Of a stretch of DNA of 64,000 nucleotides, positions 8,384 to 16,567 are shown in pieces (position 1 is the first letter of the stretch; every line of letters begins with the position of its first letter). Both the position numbers and the translations under genes were made by a program. Location: positions 1-64,000 of the forward strand of contig NZ_JAJAEL010000011.1 in the NCBI RefSeq assembly GCF_020447205.1, in the 5' to 3' direction. The notes under the pieces were generated by a model. It worked only from the letters and a program-made list of their open reading frames with translations, made no database searches and was not told where the DNA came from. Origin of the DNA: Thalassolituus alkanivorans (GTDB taxonomy: Bacteria; Pseudomonadota; Gammaproteobacteria; Pseudomonadales; Oceanobacteraceae).

Positions 8384-9682
8384 TCAGTTGAGGTGCTCCA
8401 CACGAATGCGGGTCACATTACCCACCGTGCTGGACAGTGCTTCGATAGCAGCAATGGCTTCGTTCATCTGTTTTTCCACCACAACGTGGGTCAGCAGGAT
8501 GATCTGCGCCAGCGCTTCGCCGTCTTTTGGCTCTTTCTGGATGATGGCTTCGATATTGATGCCACGCTCACTCAGAATGCTGGCAACAGCGGCCAGTACA
8601 CCGGTTTTATCTTCCGCCTGAATACGCAGGTAGTAAGCGGTTTCCACTTCTTCCATCGGCAGTACCGCCACGTCTTCAATATCGTTGAAGGCGAGGTGAT
8701 TGACGCTGGCTTCCGCCGGTGCATCAAAGGTACGGGCGAGGTCGATAATGTCGGCCACTACTGCAGAAGCGGTCGGACCAGCACCGGCACCGGCACCAAC
8801 ATACAGCGTGTTACCAACGGCATCACCGTTGACCATCACGGCATTCAGCACGCCATCAACAGTCGCAATAGGACGTGCAACCGGAATCATGGTCGGATGT
8901 ACGCGCAGGTCGATACCTTTGTCGGTACGGCGGCTGACGCCCAGGTGCTTGATGCGGTAACCCAGCTCTTCGGCGTACTCAACGTCATCCGGAGTCACCT
9001 TGCTGATACCTTCGGTATAGCAACGGGCAAACTGCAGCGGAATACCGTAAGCAATCGACGACAGAATGGTCAGCTTGTGTGCCGCGTCGATACCTTCAAC
9101 GTCGAAGGTCGGGTCCGCTTCGGCATAACCCAGCGCCTGAGCTTCAGCCAGTACATCGGCGAAGTCACGGCCTTTGTCGCGCATTTCGGTCAGGATAAAG
9201 TTACCGGTACCGTTAATGATGCCCGCCAGCCAGTTGATACGGTTGGCCGCCAGACCTTCACGGATCGCCTTAATGATCGGGATGCCGCCGGCAACCGCCG
9301 CTTCGTACATCACGCTAACGCCTTTGGCTTCCGCCGCGGCGAAGATTTCGTCACCGTGTACCGCAATCAGTGCTTTGTTGGCGGTAACCACGTGTTTGCC
9401 GTTGGCAATCGCGCCCAGCACCACGTCTTTGGCGATGGTGTAACCACCGATCAGTTCAACAACAACATCAATCTCCGGGTTGTTGATAACATCGTTCACG
9501 TCGGCGGTAACCGCCACAGCGCCGGTGTCCACATCCGGGTTCGGATGACGGGTAGCCACCTGCGCGATAATAATTTCACGACCCGCCCGGCGCGCGATGT
9601 CTTGTGCATTACGGGTCAGCACATTAAAAGTGCCGCCGCCAACTGTACCTAAACCACAGATACCTACTTTTACCGGTTTCAA
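8384..9682 (-). CDS. hom: Homoserine dehydrogenase
   Basis: 432 aa, the usual length for the ACT-containing monofunctional enzyme. Domains: NAD(P)-binding Rossmann (GICGLGTVGGGT, about residues 8-19), catalytic domain with IINGTGNFILTEM (about 155-167) and the DPTFDVEGIDAAHKL segment (about 194-208), C-terminal ACT domain (about 350-432, YYLRIQAEDKTGVLA). It reduces aspartate semialdehyde to homoserine for threonine and methionine and is normally threonine-inhibited. It follows alaC by 37 bp. thrC, the usual neighbour, is absent here. Confidence 0.96.
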   Translation of the reverse strand: MKPVKVGICGLGTVGGGTFNVLTRNAQDIARRAGREIIIAQVATRHPNPDVDTGAVAVTADVNDVINNPEIDVVVELIGGYTIAKDVVLGAIANGKHVVTANKALIAVHGDEIFAAAEAKGVSVMYEAAVAGGIPIIKAIREGLAANRINWLAGIINGTGNFILTEMRDKGRDFADVLAEAQALGYAEADPTFDVEGIDAAHKLTILSSIAYGIPLQFARCYTEGISKVTPDDVEYAEELGYRIKHLGVSRRTDKGIDLRVHPTMIPVARPIATVDGVLNAVMVNGDAVGNTLYVGAGAGAGPTASAVVADIIDLARTFDAPAEASVNHLAFNDIEDVAVLPMEEVETAYYLRIQAEDKTGVLAAVASILSERGINIEAIIQKEPKDGEALAQIILLTHVVVEKQMNEAIAAIEALSSTVGNVTRIRVEHLN

Positions 9683-9719
9683 GGTCGTTTCTCCTTAAGA
9701 TATAGAGAGTATTAAGTTG

Positions 9720-10910
9720 TTAACCGCCAAAGCCATCGTTACGCAGCATCTGTTTAATGCCTCGCAGCGCCTGGCGGGTGCGCTGGTCATTCTCAATCAG
9801 GGCGAAGCGTACATGGTCATCGCCATATTCGCCAAAGCCAATTCCCGGTGACACGGCCACCTTGGCCTCGGTCAGCAGTTTCTTGCTGAACTCGAGGGAG
9901 CCCATTTTACGATAAGCTTCAGGAATTTGCGCCCAGACAAACATGGTGGCTTTCGGCCATTTTACCGGCCAGCCCAGATCATTCAGCCCCTTGCAGAGTA
10001 CATCCCGGCGGCTGCGGTACATCTCGCAGATATCGCTCACCACCGTCTGATCACCTTCCAGTGCGGCAATCGCTGCCACCTGAATAGGCGTGAATGTACC
10101 ATAATCGAGGTAGGACTTAATCCTTGCCAGGGCATAAATCAGATCTTTATTGCCACAGCAGAAGCCAACCCGCCAGCCCGGCATGTTGTAGCTCTTCGAC
10201 AGCGAGTAAAACTCCACCGCAATATCTTTCGCACCTTCGACCTGCAGAATGGACGGCGGCTGGTAACCGTCGAACACGATATCGGCATAGGCCAGATCCT
10301 GCACCACCCAGATTTCGTGCTCTTTGCACATCGCCACCACCTTCTCGAAGAAGGCTAAATCGACACACTCGGCGGTCGGGTTGCCGGGAAAATTCAGCAC
10401 CAGCATCTTCGGCCGCGGCCAGGTGGTTTTAATGGCTTTTTCCAGCTCATCGAAGAAATTCACATCCGGCGTCATCGGCACATGACGGATATCGGCGCCG
10501 GCAATAACAAAACCATAAGGGTGAATCGGATAAGACGGATTCGGCACCAGCACGTTATCGCCCGGACCCAGAGTGGCCAGCGCCAGGTGCGCCAGTCCTT
10601 CCTTCGAGCCGATGGTGGTAATCACCTCGGTTTCCGGATCGAGATCAACATTGAATTTGCGCTTATACCAGCTCGCCATGGCGCGGCGCAGACGCGGAAT
10701 ACCCTTCGACTGGCTGTAGCGATGGGTTCCGCCACGGGTCGCGGTTTCCACCAGCTTATCGACAATGTGTTTTGGCGTGTCCTGATCCGGGTTACCCATC
10801 GACATATCGACGATGTCCTCCCCCGCCGCTCGTGCCGCCATCTTCATTTCGCCGATCACATTGAAGACATAAGGAGGCAGGCGCTTAATGCGCGGGAAGT
10901 TAGTATCCAT
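9720..10910 (-). CDS. alaC: Alanine transaminase (AlaC-type class I/II aminotransferase)
   Basis: 396 aa fold-type I PLP enzyme. Motifs: [10 protein letters not shown] near the start, NFPGNPTAE in the middle, the Schiff-base lysine in [15 protein letters not shown] (about 238-252) and the phosphate/carboxylate-binding HVRFALIEN near the C-terminus. AlaC makes alanine from pyruvate and glutamate; the gene upstream of hom is often this one in gammaproteobacteria. It is divergent from gcvR over 175 bp. Confidence 0.92.
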   Translation of the reverse strand: MDTNFPRIKRLPPYVFNVIGEMKMAARAAGEDIVDMSMGNPDQDTPKHIVDKLVETATRGGTHRYSQSKGIPRLRRAMASWYKRKFNVDLDPETEVITTIGSKEGLAHLALATLGPGDNVLVPNPSYPIHPYGFVIAGADIRHVPMTPDVNFFDELEKAIKTTWPRPKMLVLNFPGNPTAECVDLAFFEKVVAMCKEHEIWVVQDLAYADIVFDGYQPPSILQVEGAKDIAVEFYSLSKSYNMPGWRVGFCCGNKDLIYALARIKSYLDYGTFTPIQVAAIAALEGDQTVVSDICEMYRSRRDVLCKGLNDLGWPVKWPKATMFVWAQIPEAYRKMGSLEFSKKLLTEAKVAVSPGIGFGEYGDDHVRFALIENDQRTRQALRGIKQMLRNDGFGG

Positions 10911-11085
10911 AACGGTGTCCTGATTCTCAGGTAATTAAAGGGGCTTCAAGGCTACTGTATCAACCGCTGGGGAACAACGATCAGTCGGCAGGAATTTGAC
11001 CAGCACAGTACGTGCGGTAAATCGCATAAAGCTGTGTTAGTGTCAGAGCGACAATCTGATTGCAGAAAAAACATAAGGAAAAGCA

Positions 11086-11598
11086 ATGGCAAACTTTCTT
11101 GTATTAACCGTTATTGCCGACGACAAACCCGGAATTGTTGAACAACTGTCAGCCACCATCGCCCGCAATGGCGGTAACTGGCTGGAAAGCCGTATGGCGC
11201 ATATGGCAGGAAAATTTGCCGGGATTTTGCGGGTATCTATTCCGGCTGAACAAAGCAACAGCCTGATTGCCGAATTAAGCTCGCTCAGCTCACGCGGTAT
11301 TCTGGTAAACGCCGAAACCGGCAGCGACAGCGAAGAAAACGACAGCCTCGACCTGACCCTGAATCTGGTCGGCAATGACCGTCCGGGTATTGTTAAAGAA
11401 GTATCTCAGGCGCTGGCAAAAATGGGCGTGAACGTACTGGAATTAACCACCGACTGCGGCACCGCCGAAATGTCTGCGGTGCCACTGTTCCGCGCCGAAG
11501 CCCTGCTGCGTGTACCACACAGTTTTGATACCGATATTCTGGCCAGTGCACTGGAAGCCATTTCCAATGACCTGATGGTAGAAATCCGTCTGGATTAA
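11086..11598 (+). CDS. gcvR: Glycine cleavage system transcriptional repressor-like ACT protein
   Basis: 170 aa, two ACT domains in tandem (about residues 3-75 and 90-165) each opening with a ligand-type loop: VIADDKPGIVEQL and LVGNDRPGIVKEV. This matches GcvR, which binds glycine and antagonises GcvA on the gcv operon. A suitable AAGGAAAAG site precedes the ATG. No gcv genes are in the window. Confidence 0.85.
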   Translation: MANFLVLTVIADDKPGIVEQLSATIARNGGNWLESRMAHMAGKFAGILRVSIPAEQSNSLIAELSSLSSRGILVNAETGSDSEENDSLDLTLNLVGNDRPGIVKEVSQALAKMGVNVLELTTDCGTAEMSAVPLFRAEALLRVPHSFDTDILASALEAISNDLMVEIRLD

Positions 11599-11610
11599 TT
11601 CCTGCCGCGA

Positions 11611-11638
11611 GCCGTGCTGCACAGCGCTGCAGCACGGC
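11611..11638. terminator. Perfect 11-bp hairpin between convergent genes
   Basis: GCCGTGCTGCA, loop CAGCGC, TGCAGCACGGC. It starts 13 bp after the gcvR stop, before the convergent TauE/SafE stop. No U-tract follows, so it may be a weak terminator or an mRNA 3' stabiliser. Confidence 0.5.
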
Positions 11639-11652
11639 CGGTATAACAAGCA

Positions 11653-12420
11653 TCAGCCAATAACGGCCTGTCCCAGCAGCCAGGCTGAGTTACCCGCCAG
11701 CAGCCACATCATCACTTTAAAAAACACATCGCCGTCCATGCGTTTGCTTAACCAGCGGCCAAGATAAACACCGGCAAAGGCCACCGGCACCAGAATCACG
11801 GTTAACCAGCCGATATCAAAATTCAGCAGCCCCAGCATGCCGTATGGCAGCAGTTTGATCGCGTTCATCAAACCGATCGCGAGGGTAATCTGCGCCAGGA
11901 AAGATTCTTTATTGAGCTTGCCCAGTAAAAAATAAGCCTGCAGCGGTGCCGCACCGGCGTGGGCCAGGGTACTGCCCAGACCGGCAATACTGCCCAATAA
12001 CCCCCCCTGCAACACCGATGCCTGCGCCGGTTGTTCTTCACTGGCTGCCGCCATGCGCCGGCCAGCCAGCCAGGGCCAGCGCTTCTGCGCCAGTACCCAG
12101 AAACCGATCAGACCAATCAGCGCCTGTACGCCACGTTCGCTGACCACTCCCAGCAATAAGGTGCCCGCCGTGATGCCCAGCAGAATACCGGGCAGCAGGG
12201 GTTTCACCAGCGCGAACGACAGGTAACGGCGATATACACGCAGGGTCATGATGTCCATCAGCAGCAGAATCGGCAGCAGAATACCGATGGCCTGCTCACC
12301 GCCGATAAAAGGTGCCATCATCGGCACTGCCACCACACCGATACCACCACCAAAACCGGATTTGGCAATGCCGGTTAACAACACGCCGAGCACGGCAATC
12401 GCAACAAAGGTCAGATCCAC
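11653..12420 (-). CDS. TauE/SafE family sulfite/organic-anion permease
   Basis: 255 aa inner-membrane protein with about eight hydrophobic segments and the TauE/SafE signature glycine-rich repeats (GIAKSGFGGGIGVVAVPMMAPF near residue 17 and GSIAGLGSTLAHAGAAPLQAYFL near 143). The family exports sulfite, sulfoacetate or related anions. The neighbouring pirin gene lies 69 bp upstream in the same direction. The actual substrate is not indicated by context. Confidence 0.85.
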   Translation of the reverse strand: MDLTFVAIAVLGVLLTGIAKSGFGGGIGVVAVPMMAPFIGGEQAIGILLPILLLMDIMTLRVYRRYLSFALVKPLLPGILLGITAGTLLLGVVSERGVQALIGLIGFWVLAQKRWPWLAGRRMAAASEEQPAQASVLQGGLLGSIAGLGSTLAHAGAAPLQAYFLLGKLNKESFLAQITLAIGLMNAIKLLPYGMLGLLNFDIGWLTVILVPVAFAGVYLGRWLSKRMDGDVFFKVMMWLLAGNSAWLLGQAVIG

Positions 12421-12489
12421 AAAACTATCCCGTCAGACGGAGCCGTCTCTGTACCCTCATATCCGGCTCCGGCAGCAGGCGTTGCCTGC

Positions 12490-13188
12490 TTAAGGTAAAT
12501 CAAACAACAGGGCCTCCGCCTTGCTGTCGGCGCTGAAGGTCAGCGCCTGTTCATTGCTGATACTCACGCCGTCACCGGCATTTAATATCAGCGTGTTATC
12601 GCCGGCCTGCAGTTGCAGCGGGCCGTTAATGGCATGCACATAATAGCGACGCGCCGGGTTCAGTATCTGTTCTGCGTTTTCTGCGGTCAGGCGCACATGC
12701 AACAGCTGTGCATCCTGGCGGATACTCAGCGTGCCGTCGCGTCCGTCCGGCGTAATCACCGGCTGAATGGCCTGCTGGCGGGGAAAGCGCTTCTGCTGAT
12801 AACCCGGTTCGGTATTCTGCTCATTGGGCTGAATCCAGATCTGCAGAAAATGCAGCGGCTGGTCTGTCGCCGGATTAAATTCGCTGTGCATCACACCGCT
12901 GCCCGCCGACATCAGCTGAAACTCACCGGCCGGCAAATGCTCAACGTTGCCCATCGAGTCACGGTGGGCAATGGTGCCGTCCAGCACATAGCTGATAATT
13001 TCCATATTGCGGTGGCCGTGGGTATCGAAACCTGCGCCCGGGGCAACCCGGTCATCGTTGATTACCCGTAAAGCAGACACCCCCATATGTTTGGGGTCGT
13101 AATACTGGCCAAAAGAAAACGTATGCGAGCTGTTCAGCCAGCCAAAATTGGCCCGGCCGCGTTCATTGGCTGCGCGTAAGATTAACAT
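12490..13188 (-). CDS. Pirin family protein (YhhW-like bicupin)
   Basis: 232 aa, typical of the short pirins such as E. coli YhhW. The metal-binding N-terminal cupin shows HGHRNMEIISYVLDG (two His and Glu at about 57-65) and GSGVMHSE (His and Glu near 101-103). Such proteins show quercetin 2,3-dioxygenase activity in vitro; the cellular role is unclear. A C-terminal cupin half covers residues 140-232. A gene for a TauE/SafE permease follows. Confidence 0.88.
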   Translation of the reverse strand: MLILRAANERGRANFGWLNSSHTFSFGQYYDPKHMGVSALRVINDDRVAPGAGFDTHGHRNMEIISYVLDGTIAHRDSMGNVEHLPAGEFQLMSAGSGVMHSEFNPATDQPLHFLQIWIQPNEQNTEPGYQQKRFPRQQAIQPVITPDGRDGTLSIRQDAQLLHVRLTAENAEQILNPARRYYVHAINGPLQLQAGDNTLILNAGDGVSISNEQALTFSADSKAEALLFDLP

Positions 13189-13403
13189 GTGCTGATCTCC
13201 TCTTTAAAACGCTTCACAAAAATTATTGACAAAACTCTTCATTAATCCGGACTATGCAACGCTCTTTTTCAATGCAACAGTAAAACCCCCACAGACTTCC
13301 ACGGGAGGCTGTGAAATACTGCTGCGCTTTTTTTGCTACGCCTTTTTCACTGCACCCGGTGCTTACCGGTCTGCGTTACTGCCCTGCGGGCCAGTGGTTT
13401 ATT

Positions 13404-14318
13404 GTGTCTTCAACTTCCGAATCCGTATCCACAGACGATCAGCATCACGCCCAGCTGTTGCGTGCCGACCTGATTCTGCTTGGCGTTACCCTGCTGGCTG
13501 CGGTCAGCTGGATGTTTTCCAAAGAGGCGTTAAACGAATTTCCGCCGCTGCTGTTTATGGCCTGCCGCTTTAGCGCCGCCGGTCTGCTGCTGGCGATTCC
13601 CGGCCGCCGTGCGCTGGCGGCCTTACAGGCCCACGAATGGCGCGCCTCGGCATTGGTCGGCCTGTTTTTCGGTGCCGCCATGAGCTTCTGGATCATGGGG
13701 CTGTTTAATGCTCATACCCTGGGAGAAGGTGCCTTTATTACCAGCCTGGCGGTGGTGCTGGTGCCTTTTATCAGCTGGCTGCTGTTCCGCGAACGTCCGG
13801 CGAAAAGTATCTGGGTTGCCCTGCCGCTGGCCATCGGCGGTCTGGCACTGCTGTCGTTACGTCATGGCTTTAACCCTGACCCCGGCCAGCTGTTTTTCTT
13901 TGCCGCCGCCCTGCTTTTGTCACTCACCTTTATTCTCAACGGCCGTGCCGCGGCGCGTATTTCGGCACTGGCCCTGAGCGCTATCCAGCTCGTGCTGGTC
14001 GGCGTTGTATCTTTTACCCTGTCGGCCATGTTCGAAGACTGGCCCGATACCTTTACCCCAACCATGTGGCTGTGGCTGATTCTGAGTGTGACTGTTGGCA
14101 CCGCCGCACGCTTTCTGCTGCAGACCTATGCTCAGGGTCTGGCGTCACCCAGCCATGCTGCAGTGATTATGGTGCTGGAGCCGGTCTGGACCGCCATCAT
14201 CGCCGCCTTCTGGTTTACCGAACGGATGGAAACGGCGCAGATTCTCGGCTGCACCCTGATTCTGCTGGCGCTGCTGGCCAATCGCTGGAGTGCTCTGCGG
14301 CGCTGGCTGAAACGCTGA
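13404..14318 (+). CDS. DMT-superfamily transporter (EamA domains)
   Basis: 304 aa from the GTG at 13404. The frame is open further up to a GTG at 13311, but the added 31 residues (Cys/Phe/Trp-rich) look untranslated and the GGGAGG near 13303 is only 2 nt from that GTG. Ten hydrophobic helices form two EamA repeats, each with the EamA glycine/proline pattern (FISWLLFRERP about residue 130; VLEPVWTAIIAAFWFTERM near the end). Inner-membrane drug/metabolite exporter or amino-acid exporter; substrate unknown. Confidence 0.83.
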   Translation: MSSTSESVSTDDQHHAQLLRADLILLGVTLLAAVSWMFSKEALNEFPPLLFMACRFSAAGLLLAIPGRRALAALQAHEWRASALVGLFFGAAMSFWIMGLFNAHTLGEGAFITSLAVVLVPFISWLLFRERPAKSIWVALPLAIGGLALLSLRHGFNPDPGQLFFFAAALLLSLTFILNGRAAARISALALSAIQLVLVGVVSFTLSAMFEDWPDTFTPTMWLWLILSVTVGTAARFLLQTYAQGLASPSHAAVIMVLEPVWTAIIAAFWFTERMETAQILGCTLILLALLANRWSALRRWLKR

Positions 14319-14344
14319 AGCGGGCGCTCTGCCCGCTTTATTTC
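14319..14344 (+). terminator. Terminator after the DMT transporter gene
   Basis: AGCGGGC, loop GCTCT, GCCCGCT followed by TTATTT, beginning immediately after the stop codon. Confidence 0.75.
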
Positions 14345-14387
14345 CGGTCCGCTTTTCCCGGCCCGCTTTTCCCAACTTGTTTAGCAA

Positions 14388-15032
14388 TTAATTACTCAGA
14401 TCGTGCAGCTTACCCGGACGACCATCCAGCACAGTGACTTCGCTTGCCGCCAGACGCGGCTTACGTGGCCAGTTACCTTCTTTGGCGTAACCCAGGGTCA
14501 CCATCATGGCAACGCTGTAGCGTTCGCCAATGTTGAACACTTCTTTCGCTTTCGCGGTATCGAAGCCGATCATCGGCCCGGTGGCCATACCCTTACCGGC
14601 CGCGGCCGTCATCAGGTTCATGGTCGCCATACTGGCCGAGCGCAGTGCCTCATCGTGGGCCGCGGCTTTGTTATCGCCGTAGGCACCATTTACTGCGCTG
14701 ACAAAGTAGTCGCGCACGCCTTCGTTATAGATACCGGCATCGACACCGCGCTGGGCGATATCCGGCATACGTTCATGGCCCTGTTCGTCGGCCAGCACCA
14801 GAATAACCACCGGAGCATCGGCCACTTTCTGCTGACCGTAGGCGATGTCTTTTAAGGTTTCTTTCGCCGCCTGATCGGTCACCACCAGATAGCGGGTATG
14901 CTGAATGTTAAAGGCCGTTGGTGCATGCTGGGCGTAATCCAGCAGCTCCAGTACTTCCGCCGTGCTGATGGCACGTTCGGTATCAAAGTAGTTCACAGAA
15001 GTACGCTGGCTCAGGGCATCAAATACGTTCAT
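14388..15032 (-). CDS. Nitroreductase-family FMN oxidoreductase
   Basis: 214 aa from the ATG at 15032 (AAGGAT site); the frame continues to 15095 but those residues are polar and precede the domain. N-terminal QRTSVNYF is the FMN phosphate-binding region, and APTAFNIQH (about 35-43) and the ATGPMIGFD segment (about 150-158) fit the family. It reduces nitro compounds, quinones or enones with NAD(P)H. The LysR gene is divergent across 147 bp and is the likely regulator. Confidence 0.85.
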   Translation of the reverse strand: MNVFDALSQRTSVNYFDTERAISTAEVLELLDYAQHAPTAFNIQHTRYLVVTDQAAKETLKDIAYGQQKVADAPVVILVLADEQGHERMPDIAQRGVDAGIYNEGVRDYFVSAVNGAYGDNKAAAHDEALRSASMATMNLMTAAAGKGMATGPMIGFDTAKAKEVFNIGERYSVAMMVTLGYAKEGNWPRKPRLAASEVTVLDGRPGKLHDLSN

Positions 15033-15152
15033 GGCGGCATCCTTAAATCGGGTATCGGTTCGGGTATTCGTTGTGTTGTTAAGGCTGTTAAGCAATGAGT
15101 GCAGTTTAAGTTCGCTTTATTCGATTAAAAATCTCATAATTTAACGCATAGC

Positions 15153-15169
15153 TTTCGATATTTACGAAA
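15153..15169. promoter_or_regulatory. Dyad in the nitroreductase/LysR intergenic region
   Basis: TTTCG, seven bases, CGAAA. It overlaps the ribosome-binding region of the LysR gene (start 15180), where autorepression by the LysR protein would be expected. LysR sites are usually T-N11-A dyads and this fits only loosely. Confidence 0.3.
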
Positions 15170-15179
15170 AGGCATTTCA

Positions 15180-16088
15180 ATGAAAACAACCCTCGAACAG
15201 TGGCGCATGTTTAAAGCGGTGGTTGACCATGGCGGCTACGCCCAGGCAGCTGAGGCCATCTTCAAGAGTCAGTCGACCATCAGCTATGGTGTGCACAAGC
15301 TGCAGGAGCAACTGGGCGTACAACTTTTGGAAGTGGAAGGGCGCAAAGCGGTACTGACCGAACACGGCCGTATTCTGTTACAACGTGCCGAACAGCTGCT
15401 CGATCAGGCAGAGAATATCGATCAGGTTGCCAGCTCGCTTAATCAGGGCGTTGAGCCTGTTGTGCGTGCTGCCATCGACACCATCTACCCCAACGATGTG
15501 CTGTTTGATGTGTTTGAAGCCTTCTCGGCCGAGTACCCCGATACGCGCCTGGAGCTGGAAGAGTTTGTACTCAGCGGCGGTAACGAAATGCTGCTCGAAG
15601 ACAGCATCGATATTCTGATTACCCCGCAACTGCCCAGTGGCTGGAATGGCGAGCACGTACACCGCTCCTGCTTTCTGCCGGTTACCAGCCCGCAGCATCC
15701 GTTGCAGCATCTGGGGCGCGAGGTCACCTACGATGACCTCACCGCTCACCGGCAGGTGGTGCTGCGCGACAGCAGCCGCAAACGCCGCAGCGAAGGTGGC
15801 TGGCTCGGCGCCCATCAGCGCTGGACCGTGACCCATACCAGCACCCGACTGAATATTGTCCGCCGTGGTCTGGGCTTTGCCTGGCTGCCGGAGCTGCTGA
15901 TTGCCGACGACCTGAAAAGCGGCGCCTTGCAGGTGATTCCCTTTGCTCAGGATGCGCGGCGCTACGTCGACCTCTATCTGGTAATGGCCCATGAAGAAAG
16001 CGCCGGCCCCGCGACCCGCGCCCTCGCCCGCCTGCTAGCCAACACCGACACCGGCTGCAAAGCGGCACACAGAACAGAAACCGAATAA
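15180..16088 (+). CDS. LysR-family transcriptional regulator
   Basis: 302 aa. The HTH covers about residues 5-60 (FKAVVDHGGYAQAAEAIFKSQSTISYGVHKLQEQLG), followed by the effector-binding domain (about 90-290). Divergent from the nitroreductase gene, its probable target. The last dozen codons (GCKAAHRTETE) are duplicated just downstream at 16131-16165, so the C-terminus may have been rearranged. Confidence 0.9.
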   Translation: MKTTLEQWRMFKAVVDHGGYAQAAEAIFKSQSTISYGVHKLQEQLGVQLLEVEGRKAVLTEHGRILLQRAEQLLDQAENIDQVASSLNQGVEPVVRAAIDTIYPNDVLFDVFEAFSAEYPDTRLELEEFVLSGGNEMLLEDSIDILITPQLPSGWNGEHVHRSCFLPVTSPQHPLQHLGREVTYDDLTAHRQVVLRDSSRKRRSEGGWLGAHQRWTVTHTSTRLNIVRRGLGFAWLPELLIADDLKSGALQVIPFAQDARRYVDLYLVMAHEESAGPATRALARLLANTDTGCKAAHRTETE

Positions 16089-16165
16089 AGGCCAATACCC
16101 TGGCCAACACCCTGGCTAGTACCGGCAAGAGCTGCAAAGCGGCGCACGCAACAGAAACCGAATAA
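16054..16165 (+). repeat. Imperfect direct repeat duplicating the 3' end of the LysR gene
   Basis: The 35 nt ending at the LysR stop (16054-16088) recur at 16131-16165 with three mismatches, in the same orientation and including the TAA. Spacing is 77 bp. The intervening GGCCAA/CCTGG stretch partly repeats the preceding coding sequence as well. It looks like an old partial tandem duplication. Confidence 0.8.
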
Positions 16166-16375
16166 GCGCCCCAGAATGCAGCGACCATCTGTTCAGCTAA
16201 TCATCTGTGCACTCTTTTGGGGTGCAACTGACAGCAAAATCAGCAACTTAACACTCGCCAGCCTGCCGGATGCCGCAATTTTCAGGCTCCGGCAAAACTG
16301 GTACAGCCCTTGCTGAACACTGATCAGTAACAGGAGATACTCGGCAACCGAATCCGGTTGGGATTCACAGAAATA

Positions 16376-16490
16376 GGTGGCTAGGGTTCCGGTTCTTTGC
16401 TGAAAAAGAACGTCTGGTCCGAGAGCAACCGACCTCAGCGTATTCACAGCGCAGGTTACACGGCGGGACAAAAGCCCGGGAGACCCACAC
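16376..16490 (+). ncRNA. Guanidine-I riboswitch (ykkC-yxkD class)
   Basis: Three hallmark conserved segments occur in the right order and spacing: CTAGGGTTCCGG at 16381-16392, TCTGGTCCGAGAG at 16413-16425, and ACACGGCGGGACAAAAGCCC at 16458-16477 running into GGGAGA. Between the first two is a short variable hairpin (TTCTTTGCTGAAAAAGAA), and between the last two another variable stem. This is the RF00442 consensus as I know it. It lies about 80 nt before the start of the binding-protein gene. A hairpin at about 16489-16519 with arms CGCGAA/TTCGCG follows and could be part of the expression platform; no U-tract follows it. Guanidine-I aptamers bind free guanidinium and normally switch on transport or degradation genes. 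Confidence 0.93.
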
Positions 16491-16567
16491 GCGAATGCCA
16501 GCATCTGGCCGTTTCGCGCTGAGTTCTCCTGCCGTCTGATTTATGTGGATATCAAAGAGGAAGTCCT

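Noticed and set aside
8393-9652. 419-aa open frame antisense to hom
   Set aside because: Codon pattern and composition (Arg/His/Asn-rich) are those of a mirror of a strong coding gene; no ribosome site or family.
16193-16504. 103-aa leftward frame across the riboswitch
   Set aside because: It is antisense to the conserved guanidine-I aptamer, which explains its conservation; not protein-coding.
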